Assembly (NCBI GenBank): GCA_038049695.1
Contig: CP142452.1
Span: 71,801,501-71,865,500, forward strand
Reading direction: 5' to 3'
DNA length: 64,000 nucleotides
Source of the DNA: Cinnamomum chago
Taxonomy: Eukaryota > Streptophyta > Magnoliopsida > Laurales > Lauraceae
Shown here: one piece after another, positions 21,404 to 33,311 of the stretch
How positions within the stretch are numbered: position 1 is the first letter of the stretch
How the letters are laid out: each line of letters begins with the position of its first letter
Program-made: the position numbers and the translations under genes
The notes under the pieces: model-generated
What the model was told of the DNA's origin: nothing
Databases searched by the model: none
Seen by the model: the letters and a program-made list of their open reading frames with translations, nothing else

Positions 21404-22332
21404 TCGATCTTGTTTTATGGTCCACTCCCAGCAAGTGTTTGGAGCACCTACGCTTAGTTGAGGGGGGTGTGTGGGTGTGAGTTTTTTCCCCTATGCATCC
21501 ACCTTAGATGGTACTGTGCAAGGTGGATTTGCTGGGGCCCACAAATAAAGGGACTAGGAAGATAGAAACATCCGTGGGGGACCCGGGACCCCCTTATGTA
21601 TCAAATCTCAAATTAATCCGATGCCTGTAATTTGTTGATTTGCAACCCACAAGTTTAATGACTTTAAATCAAATAAAATCTTTGACCCTCGATCCAATAG
21701 TCCAAGTCCCAATGGATCTATGCAGTCCCAGCCCATGGATTCTGGTGACTTGTAGGGGGTAAAGGTTAGATGGTCCATTTGGATCATTCCATAGGTAGGC
21801 CTCACATCCTACTTTGCATGGTAAGACATACGAGGTGGGATGCACATGAATATTTACCAATATATTATATTATAGAAGATTTTACCAAAAAAATCACATT
21901 AGGTACACACTATACCAAAAAGGGCTTTTTACTTGTGTGGTCCCTTGAGACCACTTTTTTTTTTTTTTAAGAGAGGAGGGTCGCGCGTGAAAAAAAAAAT
22001 CTTTCCGACTCATCTCTCCCCCAAACCTAACTCAATGGAGAAGACTAAATGAAGAGAAAATGACATATCGGTTTTATTTTGGAGATATTATTTTTTAGAT
22101 AATATAAGCATTTCCACCGAGGAAAAAGAGGAGACTTGCAATGGTTCCAGTTTGGGAAGAAGAAGAAGAGAACATGGATTCTCGTTCTCTTCATTTGGCC
22201 TTCCTCATTGGGTTGGGTTTGGGAAAAAGAGGAGGAAGATGACAAAAATCCTTTTTTTTTTTTGTATCGACCCTCCTCTCATTTATAAAAAAAAAAGGAT
22301 TGCAACTAAAAGGGCCCTTTTGGTATAGTGTA

Positions 22333-22547
22333 TGTTAGAGTCGTATCAATCTTGTTGTATATTGATTCTCATTTACTAATGTATATATATGATACATGGG
22401 AGATCTCTTGATAAGGTTTACAGTTCAACAGATTTAATATATTACAGCAAGTTAATCTTAGAGATTTGACTTTATCATACAGCTGTAATAAGGCCACTCT
22501 TGCTCTGATTGGGCTTTGATGGATGGGCCTGTGTGCTTATCCTAACA
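22333..22547 (-). repeat. Copia 3' LTR (left copy)
   Basis: 215 bp, TG...CA. On the minus strand it begins TGTTAGGATAAGC after the polypurine tract and ends CTCTAACA. It differs from the two right-hand LTRs at shared positions, for example AGATTTAATAT against ACATTTAATAT. Confidence 0.9.
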
Positions 22548-25500
22548 TGCCCCCTCAAGCGAAACGAATTTTCTGTGACGTGAAGCTTGCCTTTTAAGAA
22601 TTGAAAGTGCGCAGAGCTTAACCCCTTCGTGAAGATATCAGTTAATTGGTCAACAGAGTTCACAAATCGGACTTGAAGATCACCCCGTATGACTTTTTCT
22701 CTGATGAAATGATAGTCCACTTCCACATGTTTTGTTCTGGCATGATATTCTGGATTTGAGGCTAGAGAGATTGCACTAATATTGTCACAGTACACAACAG
22801 GTGGAGTTTTAAGAAAAAGTCCAAGGTCCCGCTTAAGCATTCTAACCCAATATAACTCAGCTGCAGTAAGTGCAAGGGACCTATACTCTGATTCAGTACT
22901 TGACTTTGATACTGTTGGTTGTTTCTTTGCATTCCATGAGATCAGATTGGGACCAAAGAAAACAGCGTAACCCGAGGTGGATCTTCTATCATCTGGATCT
23001 CCTGCCCAATCGGCATCTGTGTACGCAGTAAAATTGAAGGGACCCTTGCAAAATCGAAGACCATGGGTGATACTGCCTTTAAGAAACCTCAAGATTCTTT
23101 TGACAGCTACCCAGTGAGTAGATCGAGGCTCGTGCATATACTGACAGACTTGGTTAACGGCAAAGGCAATATCTGGTCTCGTAAGGGTGACATATTGTAA
23201 GGATTCAACTACACTGCGATACTCATGAGGAAATGGCAAGGGATCCCCAGAGAACTTAGAGAGCTTGGACCCTGAGTCCACTTGTGATTTGATGGGTTTG
23301 GCATCATGCATATTTGTCCGGCATAGCAAATCCCAAATATATTTTGTTTGGGTGAGATACAACTCGGAGTTGACTCGGTGTGCTTCAATTCCAAGAAAAT
23401 AATGCAAAGGACCTAAGTCTTTCATTGCAAAAAGGCGGCTGAAATCAACCAACAACTTAGGAAGTGCAGTAGAATTATTGCTAGTCACAACAATGTCGTC
23501 AACATAAATAAGTAGAATAATGAATTCACCTCCAAAGTTACGGACAAATAATGATGTATCTGCATTTGACCCAGTGAAGCCAAGACTCTGAAGATAGTTT
23601 GTGAGTCGTAGATACCAAGCCCGCGGAGCCTGTTTCAGGCCATAAATTACTTTGTGAAGCCGACATACATGATTGGGCTTCGATGAATCCACAAATCCTT
23701 GAGGTTGCTCCATATAAACTTCTTCATTTAGAACCCCATGTAAAAAGGCGTTATTAACATCTAGTTGGCGAATGGTCCATCCAAATTGAATTGCAATGGA
23801 GAGCACCAATCGTACAGTAGTATGTTTTACAACAGGGCTAAACGTGTCACTATAGTCTTGGACTGGTTGTTGATGAAATCCTTTAGCCACAAGACGAGCT
23901 TTATACAGCTCAATAGTGCCATCTGACTTTTGTTTGAGTTTAAACACCCACTTGCACCCTATTATATTATGGCTTTGCTTAGCTGGGACAGGTACCTTGT
24001 GTATGCAAGGCTTCAAACTCAAGAGCCATTGCGTTTCTCCACTCAAGAGACTTAATTGCCTGAGAATAACAAGTGGGTTCTGCTGGTATAAGTGTGGTAT
24101 GTAAAGCCATAGGCAATGGGTAGCGTGTGGCCATCAATCTTTTTGGTTTAAAAATTCCATCCATAGCCCGGGTCCGCATTGAATGGGGTATTTGAGAGCC
24201 ATCAGAGGTAAGGGGCGATTGTGCTTGTGGACCCACATGTGTAATGGGTACTAACCCTTCTTGAAGCATGTCAACTGCATTGACCAGGCCCGAATTAGTG
24301 GGACTAGCAGGTGCTTGGGGCGTTGATTGTGGAGGCAGCAAATTCAACTGATCATGGGATGAATGCATAACAGGTGGCGCTTCCTCATGAGACCCACTAG
24401 ATAGTGCTCCCTCTAGTTGTCTACTTGTAACAAGTGGCTCATACCCAGACACCTCATCTACACCATGAGGGACATTTATGGGTACTGGAGCAGGTGAGTC
24501 CATTAAGTTAAGGGAAATGCTATTTGGCCCGATTTTGGGGACCTTGGGGACCGGGCCAGCACCCGCTCCCCAAAATCGGGCCAAGTAGACTTATACTTAA
24601 GTTAGAGTGCAACATTGGCCCACTTGATGTGGATGGATCATTAGTTAATGAGCTGGGCATAGAGTCGGCAGGGGGGAGCATATTCTGATTAGAATTTGAA
24701 GATAGAGACTCACCAGTACCTGTCAATCCATCGGTGAGATGGGAGCAAGTATGCAAAGGCTGTGCAGTAGGATTTGGAAGCAACCGACCAAGAACAACGG
24801 GATCATCAGTGGATTGTGCATGAGAGTTGGTGTTGGTGGAGATGAAATCATCTTTTTGGGCAAAGGGGTATCGATGTTCATCAAAGACAACATGACGAGA
24901 CATATATATTCTACGTGACACCGGGTCATAGCATTTGTAGCCTTTATGATTACGCCCATATCCAAGAAAGATACATGGCTTGGTGTGAAATGCTAATTTG
25001 CCCGGTTGATATGGGCGAAGATATGGGTAACATGCGCATCCAAAACTACGTAGAATATTAAAATCTGGAAGTTTGGCAAACAATTTTTCATAAGGAGAGA
25101 CATTATCCAAAACTCGAGTAGGCCTGCGATTGATAAAAAAAATGGCAGTTTCAAAGGCAAAATCCCAAAATGAAAATGGTACAGAAGAATGAGCTAAAAG
25201 AGCTAATCCCGTCTCAACAATGTGACGGTGATTTCTTTCGGCCACACCATTTTGAGCTGGCCTATGACGGCATGAAATTCTATGAGAAATGCCATTTGTA
25301 CTTAAAATAGTTCTAAATTTGTGATTTGTAAATTCTCCACCACCATCAGATTGAACAGATTTTATATGCCTTTCAAACATATTTTCAACAAGTGGTTTAA
25401 AGGTAAGAAAAATGTCATAAACTTGAGATTTGAAAGAGATAGGAAACAACCAACAATATCTACTAAAATTATCAATAAAAGTAACATAATATTTAGACCC

Positions 25501-27077
25501 ATTTATTGATGGGATACTGGAATAACCCCATACATCCATATGAATAAGTTCTAAAGGAGACGAAGAAGTGGAAATAGATGAAGTAAATGGAAGCCTAGTG
25601 CTTTTACCCATTTGACAAGCGGAACAAATATGCGATAACTTTGGCGAACCATGCAAAGGGAGAGATGATGCGACACGATGAAATGTTTGCTGTGAGGGAT
25701 GACCTAGTCGACGATGCCAGAGAAGACTTGAAACCCGAACACTTGAGTGAGCAGAAGGAGGTGTAGGCAACTGATCACGAAGACTCACTGGAAGCTGTAA
25801 AGGGTAGAGACCGTTACGAATCGGTCCGCAGAAGAGGATCTTCCCCGATTGTTTTTCCTTAACAAAAAAAACCAGATTCATCAAATACAAAATAACAATC
25901 ATTATCACGTGTAAACTGAGACACAGACAAGAGATTTTGTGAGATGGTAGGAACATGGAGAATATTACGTAAACAAACAGTGGTTCCATTTGAAAGATAT
26001 TGAGACTGACCAATATGAGAAATTTGTAAGCGCTTACCATTTCCTATTGCAAGGCCATCCGTGCCCACATAGTCCGAGTGAATGGACAGGTTGTTGAGAT
26101 CCGATGTGACATGGTTTGTTGCTCCTGTATCAGTAAACCATGTTGTCTCACCATGCTTGGCTGCAGCCATTGCTTGAAGCTTCTCAGGGGGTTGTCTTCC
26201 TTGGAATGAGAGATCCAGGCGGTTGAAGCAGTCTAGGGCCAAATGACTAACCCTATTACAAATTTGACACAAAGGACGTGGCCTGGGTGACTGAGAGGGA
26301 GGAGATGGGTTAGAAGAGGATCCTCCATGATTATTATTGTGATTCCGTCCACGACCACGACCTCGTCCACATCCACAGCTTTGAGAACTAGTAGTCGTAT
26401 AGAAGACAGTGGCGGGTTGCTCCGTGACAGGAGCAGAATGATGCGATTCCAGCCTTAACTCAAATGTCAAGAGTTGTCCAAATAATTCCTCAAAAGTGAT
26501 TGGGGAGTCACGGTTCACAATTGAGGTGTGAACGACATCATATTCTGGTCCGAGCCCATTTAGAATTTGGTTGCAGAGATCGTACTCAGAAACAAGCAAT
26601 TGCTTCAAGGGCATCAGAGATACCTTTCATCTTATCAAGGTATTCTGTAATAGAAAGACCCCCTTTCTTAAGTGTTTGAAACTGTTGTTTCAACTGTAGA
26701 ACCCGAGATCTAGATAGAATCAAATGTAGTTTTTCCAACCATTGCCAAACTTCATGAGCAGAGTGAAGCCCCACAACCCGTTGTAACATTGAGGGCGTGA
26801 GTGTAGCATTAATCCAGAGAAGGACAAGAGCATCTTGTTCCATCCATTGGTCATAGGTAGGATTGATTTCAGATGCAAAGGTACCATCCTTATTAGCAAG
26901 AAACTTTGCAGGACAAAGTCCAGTACCATCAACATATTTAAGCAATTTATTGGCTCGAAGCACAGGAAGAAACTGACTCTTCCACAGCAGGTAATTGTCT
27001 TTATCTAACTTAATAGAGACCAGGCTAGCAATATTTGAAATTGAAATTGTGCCAGAAGAGGTACTTGAAGAAGCCAT
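22475..27077 (-). pseudogene. Copia gag-pol polyprotein, frameshifted
   Basis: The reading starts at ATG 27077 (MASSSTSSGT) and moves through three frames. Gag has the LVSIKLDKDNYLLWKSQFLP motif, a UBN2 region and a CCHC knuckle (CQICNRVSHLALDC). Protease has DTGA (WFTDTGATNHV). The GAG-pre-integrase has H..H...C..C and the integrase core has DVWG, DGGGEF and NGVAERNH. RT has [22 protein letters not shown] and YVDD. RNase H has YTDADWAGD and STESEYRSL, and [13 protein letters not shown] follows. Frame changes occur around 26586-26614, at an A-rich run near 25860, and around a small palindromic insertion at 24522-24586. The last frame reads through the 3' LTR boundary to 22475. The polyprotein would package RNA, reverse-transcribe it and integrate the DNA; this copy cannot make it intact. 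Confidence 0.92.
24524..24584. mobile_element. Tiny palindromic insertion in the Copia pol region
   Basis: Positions 24524-24540 (TTGGCCCGATTTTGGGG) and 24568-24584 form a perfect 17-bp inverted repeat around a 27-bp loop. It falls in the Ser/Pro-rich linker between integrase and RT, exactly where the reading frame changes. It looks like a very short foldback element or palindromic filler. Confidence 0.7.
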
Positions 27078-27592
27078 GGGAATACCCAATAACCAAAGAA
27101 CCGTAGATAGACTACAGCAATGAGCCAGTGCCCAGCAAGATAGAATAGCAGATCTCGCTAGATAAAACTAGAGACAGTATCACGGTGCAACGATGAAAAG
27201 AGTGGCGATGTAGGCCACGGTCCAGCAGAGAATTGCTGAATACAGAAGTAGATATGAGAGAGCACTATATCAAGTAGTGTTGTAGACGATGCACACTATC
27301 AAGTAGATATGTGTGCTAGGGTGGGTGCTCAAGAGACAGAAGAGCACTATTTAAAATCTGTAGCAATCTGTAGTCCAGATCAATTAACAGGGAGACAATC
27401 CTGCACTTGACTTGAAAGATACTCTGTAGAGAGGCACACCAGGCACCAGGTGTGTAGATCAACGCTTGGACAAAGCAAAATAGACAACCCACATGCAACC
27501 TCAACGGAAAGACACGTCGTTGAAGAAGAGTAGTGCTTCGACTTGACAATACTAGATGAAGGAATTAAAATCCACAGGAAGGATCGAATGAA

Positions 27593-27605
27593 GAATCCGA
27601 TACCA
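27593..27605 (-). other. Primer binding site of the Copia element
   Basis: Read on the minus strand, TGGTATCGGATTC directly follows the LTR. TGGTATC matches the common primer site complementary to initiator-methionine tRNA. Confidence 0.8.
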
Positions 27606-27822
27606 TGTTAGAGTCGTATCAATCTCGCTGTATATTGATTCTCATTGACTAATGTATATATATAATACATGGGAGATCTCTTGATAAGGTTTACAGTTCA
27701 ACACATTTAATATATTACAGCAAGTTAATTTTTGAGAGATTTGACTTTATCATACAGCTGTAATGAGACCACTCTTGCTCTGATTGGGCTTTGATGGATG
27801 GGCCTGTGTGCTTATCCTAACA
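27606..27822 (-). repeat. Copia 5' LTR, inner copy
   Basis: 217 bp, adjacent to the PBS. It is very similar to the outer copy and differs at more places from the left LTR. Confidence 0.9.
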
Positions 27823-27825
27823 CCA

Positions 27826-28042
27826 TGTTAGAGTCATATCAAGCTCGCTGTATATTGATTCTCATTGACTAATGTATATATATAATACATGGGAGATCTC
27901 TTGATAAGGTTTATAGTTCAACACATTTAATATATTACAGCAAGTTAATCTTTGAGAGATTTGACTTTATCATACAGCTGTAATGAGACCACTCTTGCTC
28001 TGATTGGGCTTTGATGGATGGGCCTGTGTGCTTATCCTAACA
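27826..28042 (-). repeat. Copia 5' LTR, outer duplicate copy
   Basis: 217 bp, followed on the right by the GTGTA duplication and separated from the inner copy by CCA (TGG on the coding strand). Confidence 0.9.
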
Positions 28043-28149
28043 GTGTACACCTAACCTAATGTGAGTTTTTTTGATAAAACCCTCTATATTATATATATTG
28101 GATAGTAGCAACAATTCATTAAAAGGATATGAAGTACAATAGTTGTTTC

Positions 28150-28260
28150 CAATCCTTAGCGGCTGAGTGGTGAGGCACCTCTCAACAACCAGGGACAGGT
28201 TTCCAGCTGTAGCGTTGATGATGAGGTAATTCATACTTGGAGTAGGGTGTGCGTGCCAGT
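28150..28260 (-). mobile_element. Possible tRNA-derived SINE head
   Basis: TTAGCGGCTGAGTGGTGAGG followed some 30 bp later by GGTTTCCAGC resembles Pol III box A and box B at tRNA-like spacing, reading on the plus strand, although the surrounding Copia runs on minus. There is no clear poly(A) tail or duplication. Confidence 0.35.
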
Positions 28261-28904
28261 ATATTCATATTTATCAGAACCAAACAAAGAAAAAAAAGTA
28301 CAGTAGCCCATATAGAAGGCACATTAAAAAAAGGCATACTGAATCCTGATACAAACAAAAGGAAACACAATAAATTATTTTACACTCATTTACCCAATAT
28401 ACCAGTCACAATGATATCCATTCATCTATTGCATTGTTACAGCTTGAAGGGTCACAGCTGACATGTCAACTCCTCTCTGTTGTTATTTCTTTTTGTGTTT
28501 CTACTGCCACTGATTCTGCTGTTAGCAGTTTCTACTGTTGTAGCTGATTCTTTAGAGCAGTTTGCTGAAACTGATTCAGCTGTACCTACTTGCTGTATTT
28601 ATTTTAGTTCTCTGTTCTGGTCTGTAGGAATGTAAAGAGAAGTGATCCATAGCAGAGTAATTCATTGTACTCTGTTTTTCTTTTCTCTTTCTTGTTTTCT
28701 AACATTTGTATGTATGTAGGAAAATGTTCTCCTCCAAGCAACTCAAAGTGCAGTCCAGCACTGTGGGGCCCACTTGGGTTCAAATGTTGATCTCTAGCTT
28801 CATCAACCGCTCATCAAGCATTCATAGACACTCGTTAGCAGCTATTGGATTCGTAAATTTATGGGCTGAAATGTTTGTTATTCAACATCTTGAGTTGGAA
28901 GTGT
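28261..28904. other. Intergenic stretch without recognised features
   Basis: No gene, long repeat or RNA signature is visible. Confidence 0.5.
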
Positions 28905-28913
28905 TAAGATATA

Positions 28914-29410
28914 GGGAAAACTTCAAACAAGGCCTTAAGTTTTTACCTTATTTCAAATAAAGACAAAAGTTCAAAACTTTTCGAGTTAGTCCTTAAGTTT
29001 TCTTGTAAGTTTTCAATTAAAGACATCTGGCCATTAATTTAAAGGCATTTTCTAGCATTTTTTCCTCAATATTTTAAAAATACACAAATTACATTTCATT
29101 TAAAGCTATGACATGGTTTTGGTAGCTCCAATTGTTGTGGGAACACTGATTGTCCTTGATCACATTGATGACATTGGTGAAGGAAATGAGAAGAATATGG
29201 AGGAAGTGAAGGAAAGTTTTATTTCAATATAGGGCAATTTAGGTATTTTAAAAAGATTTGAAATAAAAGTTGCCGGAAAATAGTTTTAAATGGACGAATG
29301 TCCTTAATTGAAAACTTCCTGTAAACTTTAAGGGCTAATTTGAAAAGTTCTAAAATTTTTGTCCATTTTGAAATACGACAGAAACTTAAGGACCTTTTTG
29401 AAAATTTCCC
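28914..29410. mobile_element. Mutator-type MITE with long TIRs and a 9-bp duplication
   Basis: Ends are GGGAAAACTTCAAACAAGG and, reverse-complemented on the right, GGGAAATTTTCAAAAAGG. Similarity runs for roughly 130-140 bp, including CCTTAAGTTT, AAGTTTTCAATTAA and GGACAT. A perfect 9-bp duplication TAAGATATA flanks it (28905-28913 and 29411-29419), diagnostic of Mutator-like elements. The 497-bp interior has no coding sequence. Confidence 0.88.
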
Positions 29411-29419
29411 TAAGATATA

Positions 29420-30771
29420 TTGTGATATTAGATTAAGATAATCTTAAATAATCATGATAGGGATAAGAAGAGAGTTTATTGATGGAATATTATTTAGGTT
29501 TTGTGGAATTCTTTAGTGCTTAACAAGATGATGGGTGGGGACATATCCAATTGAAGTTAGTTTTGGGCCGTGCCCCATTCAGGTAAGCTGCATATGATGA
29601 ACAGGTCAACACCGCCAACACTCATCAAGTTGGCTGTAGAAAACAACACCAAATGGTTGATCCTAACCATCCAATTTATACAAAAAAAAAAAGCATCGAT
29701 GGCACCATATCACCAGCACTGATAGGACTATCCTGTTGATGATATAATGGACTCCACTATGGCCCCACCAGCTTGTTGAAGTGGTGAGAATTTTCATATG
29801 GGGCTTCCAATCCAGTGGGCCCCACTCCTAAGTGGGTGGGCCTGATTAAAACAGTGAGGAGGAGAACCTGACCATTCATAGGAGTGTTGGGTATTTTTAA
29901 GGAGGGAGCTGAGACCAAAAGAGATACCGTAAACACATGGGAAAACAACCCACTTAAGTGAGAAAGAAGGCCGCACGAGCGGTGTACAAACAAGAAGAGG
30001 TGACGTACCCTAGATTTGAACTCGAGACTGGAATTGACTTTCGTTACCACTTGAGTAATGAGCCATTATTAGAGGAGAGGGCAGCTGTTAATGGGATTGG
30101 ATTGAAGTGTACTCATGGTTTTAAAACTAGAGAGGATGTATTGAGGGATGGGGTAGCCCCCAAAAACACCCCTTCAAATTCCCAAAAATCCTAACATCCA
30201 AAGCTAGTTGGGCCCAAACTGCACTACCACACTGGGGTCACAGGGGAATTTCGTCCGGTTTTCTCTTCTGGGCCTGTAGGGATTATTCTGACCCAAAGGG
30301 CTGAACCCTGCATTATAAAAAAAAAAGGCCAGTTGGGCCCCCCTATGTCATGCTGTGACGCACCAAAATAGGACTCATGTGGCTCACTTTTGATTGACTT
30401 TGCAATTTTTCTTAAAAGAGAAAAAGAGTGGCAGTTTGAAATTTCAAATCAATTGGAGTAAGTAAATCATTAGATGCATCATAAATTAAGTTAAATGTTA
30501 TATATATTTCCAATCTAACCGTGGATGACGATTCTTGGGCCCCTGCCTATTCACTATGATGCTGATGTGAATGGCTTAATAAAGCAAAGCCAATCCTTTC
30601 AAATCTTTCTTCTGTGTGCCTTTAATGTTAGCTTAGACCAAGCATCACTGTCAATATTGTTACAAATATTATTTTTGAAAAATTATGGTCCTGTTTGGGA
30701 ATTTTTCCAAACTTGGAGTTTTCTTTTGAGAAAATATTGGGGCACGTTGTGGAAAATAAACTTATTTTAAT

Positions 30772-30802
<31 letters not shown>

Positions 30803-31324
30803 TAAAAGATGATAAATTATGTTCAAAAACTTCTTTTTTTTCATAGTTTGCCCATTTGCATTAATTTCAATGAATGTCTGCATTATTCATCAATATCAGT
30901 GAATAGAAGGAAAGAAGTTTAATAAAAGAAAAAATAGGGCGGGAGATCCTCTGTTCATTTTAAGGAATCCGATCCCCTATTTTCGCGTGGAGAATGTGGA
31001 TTGACTGAAACAATATTCCCCTATTTCAACGAGAAATGGAATCCTGACAAATGTAGACTCTTTTGGGAGAAAATTTTGTCCAAAGAGAGCTTTTTCTTCG
31101 CTGTCTGAGGTCAAATCTAGTCTGTCCAATGCCAATTTAATTGGTGACCTGCCTTTTTAATCCAATAGTGGGCTGGCAAATAGTATTTCATTGATTGTGC
31201 AGAGAAAATAGGAAACGGATCTCTTGTTTGGTCCAAACAGGGAAGGCCTATTTGATCCAATCAAGGGGTGCCACATGGGGTTGAGATGTCACATTCATTC
31301 TCCTTAAAAAAAATTGATCTCTTA
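29420..31324. other. Intergenic stretch between two Mutator-type elements
   Basis: Only simple-sequence tracts stand out, such as (TAA)n at 30774-30803. From about 31200 the left arm of a weak inverted repeat begins (GTTTGGTCCAAACAGG, then CCTATTTGATCC and GTGCCACATGGGG). Its partner lies past the MULE at 37560-37605. No gene. Confidence 0.5.
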
Positions 31325-31333
31325 AAAAAAAAA

Positions 31334-31475
31334 GGGATAAAAGCACAATACCTACCTGTACTTTGGTCGTTTTGCAGAGTGACCCCTGTACTTTAGTATT
31401 TGTGACTAAACCTACGTGTACTTTGGGTTGACATGCAAATACTAACTGCCGTGACGGAATTTGGTAAATGACAAA
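31334..31475 (+). repeat. MULE left TIR
   Basis: It pairs with 37410-37550 in inverted orientation, with scattered mismatches. Confidence 0.85.
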
Positions 31476-31539
31476 TTTACCCTTGATATATGTGCTTTAC
31501 TGTTAGCGATTTTTTCTGGTTTTTCCCTTTTTCACTTGC

Positions 31540-31740
31540 GGTTAGGGTTGTGGCGATTTTTTCTGGTTTTTCCCCTTTCCCCTTTCCCCTTCTCCTCCTT
31601 CCTTGCATGCATCAGATCTCTCAAGAAGAACAATAGATCCACACCGAAGGTCCATCAGCGGTTTCAGAGGTATGATCTCACACTCGATGACCATGGGTTT
31701 AAGATTTTGAACTTTTTTGTCCGATATGGTGATGTCTGAT
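31540..31740 (+). promoter_or_regulatory. Probable leader/promoter region of the MULE transposase
   Basis: A pyrimidine-rich stretch (CCCCTTTCCCCTTTCCCCTTC) follows a 28-bp tandem repeat with GCGATTTTTTCTGGTTTTTCCC. A GGTATG donor-like site follows at about 31670. I infer a non-coding first exon spliced to the exon at 33312; this is not proven. Confidence 0.35.
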
Positions 31741-32901
31741 ACGGTTTAGGACCTTTCGCTGTCGAAAATGGTCCCCTCTTGAAAAAATATATTTCTTTTG
31801 TTTACTGTTTCTGTTTGAATGTTGGTGGAAAAGAAACCCCACTTGTCTGCTACTTTTGTGGCCATGGTGTCTGTTACACATGGAGGGGACCACAGTCAAC
31901 ATTTTTGTTTTTTGAATGGAAGTTTCTGCAATATCAACTTTATACTGCATTTCTCCTTTCTGAAGCAGTGAAATTTACCCTTTTTTGGGATCCTTTGCCT
32001 AAGCTTTTGAATATTTGGATTGGCATCTTACATCATACTGATCCCCAACCAGATGTGATGAATATGTGCAGAAAATGGAAGCTATTTCATAGGCAAAGCC
32101 TTCACCATGATCAGTACCCTTACATTAGCTGATGGTTCACTTTTGATTCAAGAGAGAACACTGGTCATTGACTATGCATGTTCTTGACCTCTTTATTAAA
32201 TATGCTCTCTTCTCTCTTATCAGATCAATGGAGTAGGTTCTCAAATTAGCATGTTAAAAAATCAAGTGCATGTAACTTACTTTACACGTAATTGGGGGTT
32301 AATGCATCTTCATAACCTTCATCACCTGTTAAGGCAGTTATATTTTTCTTTGCCCTATCAATTCCAGAGGTAAGCAGAGTAGCAAGTGCCTGCATTTACA
32401 GGAAAACTTGGTGCAGGGCAACAAAGTTCCAAGGATTTAAAGAGGTCATCAGATTGTTGTTCACTTTAGGACAAAAGGCCTGTTTGGATTAGAAGCATGT
32501 AGAAAACTGTCCCGCCGAAAGACTGGCCATGAGTACCATTGAAACTGTCTGGTTTTATTGGATATGGCACTCTCTTCTTTAACTACACCTCTGACCTTTT
32601 GAAAGAATTAGAAGAGTATAACCTAAATCTTGTGTGAGTTTAGCCTAGCCAATCCTACCCGATGCATCACTTTCCATTGTGAACATGAAGAAGGGATCAT
32701 AAGTTGATGACCATAGATTAATGTGAGGCCTTCAAATTGAAATCCGAAACTTCACATGCTCCTCATTTACATGCAGCGGCAAATTTTTTTTTTTTTTTTG
32801 ACCTTTCTACTGGCCCAAATTTCACATCCTCCATAGCGGCACACCATTGTACATGTTTAATATGAGTGTTTTACACATGATTAATGTAATATATGATTCA
32901 T

Positions 32902-33020
32902 ATGATCAGTTAACTGACCTAGTGAATGTTGTTGATGATCAGTTAACTGACCTAGTGTCTTGGCAATTGGCAATTGCTCCCAATTATCCAGAGAAGGTAA
33001 CTGACCTAGTGAATGTAACA
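32902..33020 (+). repeat. Three-copy repeat CAGTTAACTGACCTAGTGAATG
   Basis: GTTAACTGACCTAGTG occurs at about 32909 and 32941, and a partial copy (GGTAACTGACCTAGTGAATG) at about 32997, upstream of the transposase start. Confidence 0.7.
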
Positions 33021-33311
33021 TTAAAAAAGCCATTGACCAAAATTACAAGCTTCAATCCAGAACTCAATCCAAATTCATATAACAGTCATTTGTATGCATG
33101 TACATGTTTTTATCTATTCACTACATTCACTGAGTAGTACTTCTTTCCGTTTATTCTTTTGATGTTTCTAATGCATGTGCCACTGTTACATCATTGTGGC
33201 TTACGTAGTGTAATATTTTCCTCAAATTGGGATATCTAGTTCTAAGATTAGGCCTATGCAATTGATTAAGTGCACTGAGATTCTCTGTTCTGTTGTATTT
33301 GGCCACTCTAC

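Larger units (their letters stand above)
22333..28042 (-). mobile_element. Copia LTR retrotransposon with an extra tandem LTR
   Basis: A perfect GTGTA duplication flanks the element (22328-22332 and 28043-28047). The coding strand is minus, so the 5' end is on the right. Two tandem LTR copies lie on the right (28042-27826 and 27822-27606), separated by TGG. A PBS TGGTATCGGATTC then begins at 27605, gag-pol follows, and a polypurine tract GAGGGGG abuts the single left LTR (22547-22333). Domain order protease-integrase-RT-RNase H is that of Copia. The RT carries YVDD. Frameshifts in the coding region suggest this copy is inactive. Confidence 0.93.
21860..28100. mobile_element. Long-TIR DNA element containing the Copia insertion
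   Basis: The left arm (about 21860-21930) reads ATAGAAGATTTTACC, TCACATTAGGTACACACTATACCAAAA. The right arm, after the Copia, reverse-complements to ATAGAGGGTTTTATC, CTCACATTAGGTTAGG, GTACACTATACCAAAA. The arms match over about 60 bp with small indels. Removing the Copia and one GTGTA leaves an element of roughly 530 bp with T-rich and A-rich inner stretches and no coding sequence. Its superfamily is uncertain because no clean target duplication is visible. Confidence 0.7.

Noticed and set aside
32847-33137. Small ORF upstream of the MULE transposase
   Set aside because: Made largely of a three-copy DNA repeat and lacks family similarity; could at most be leader sequence.
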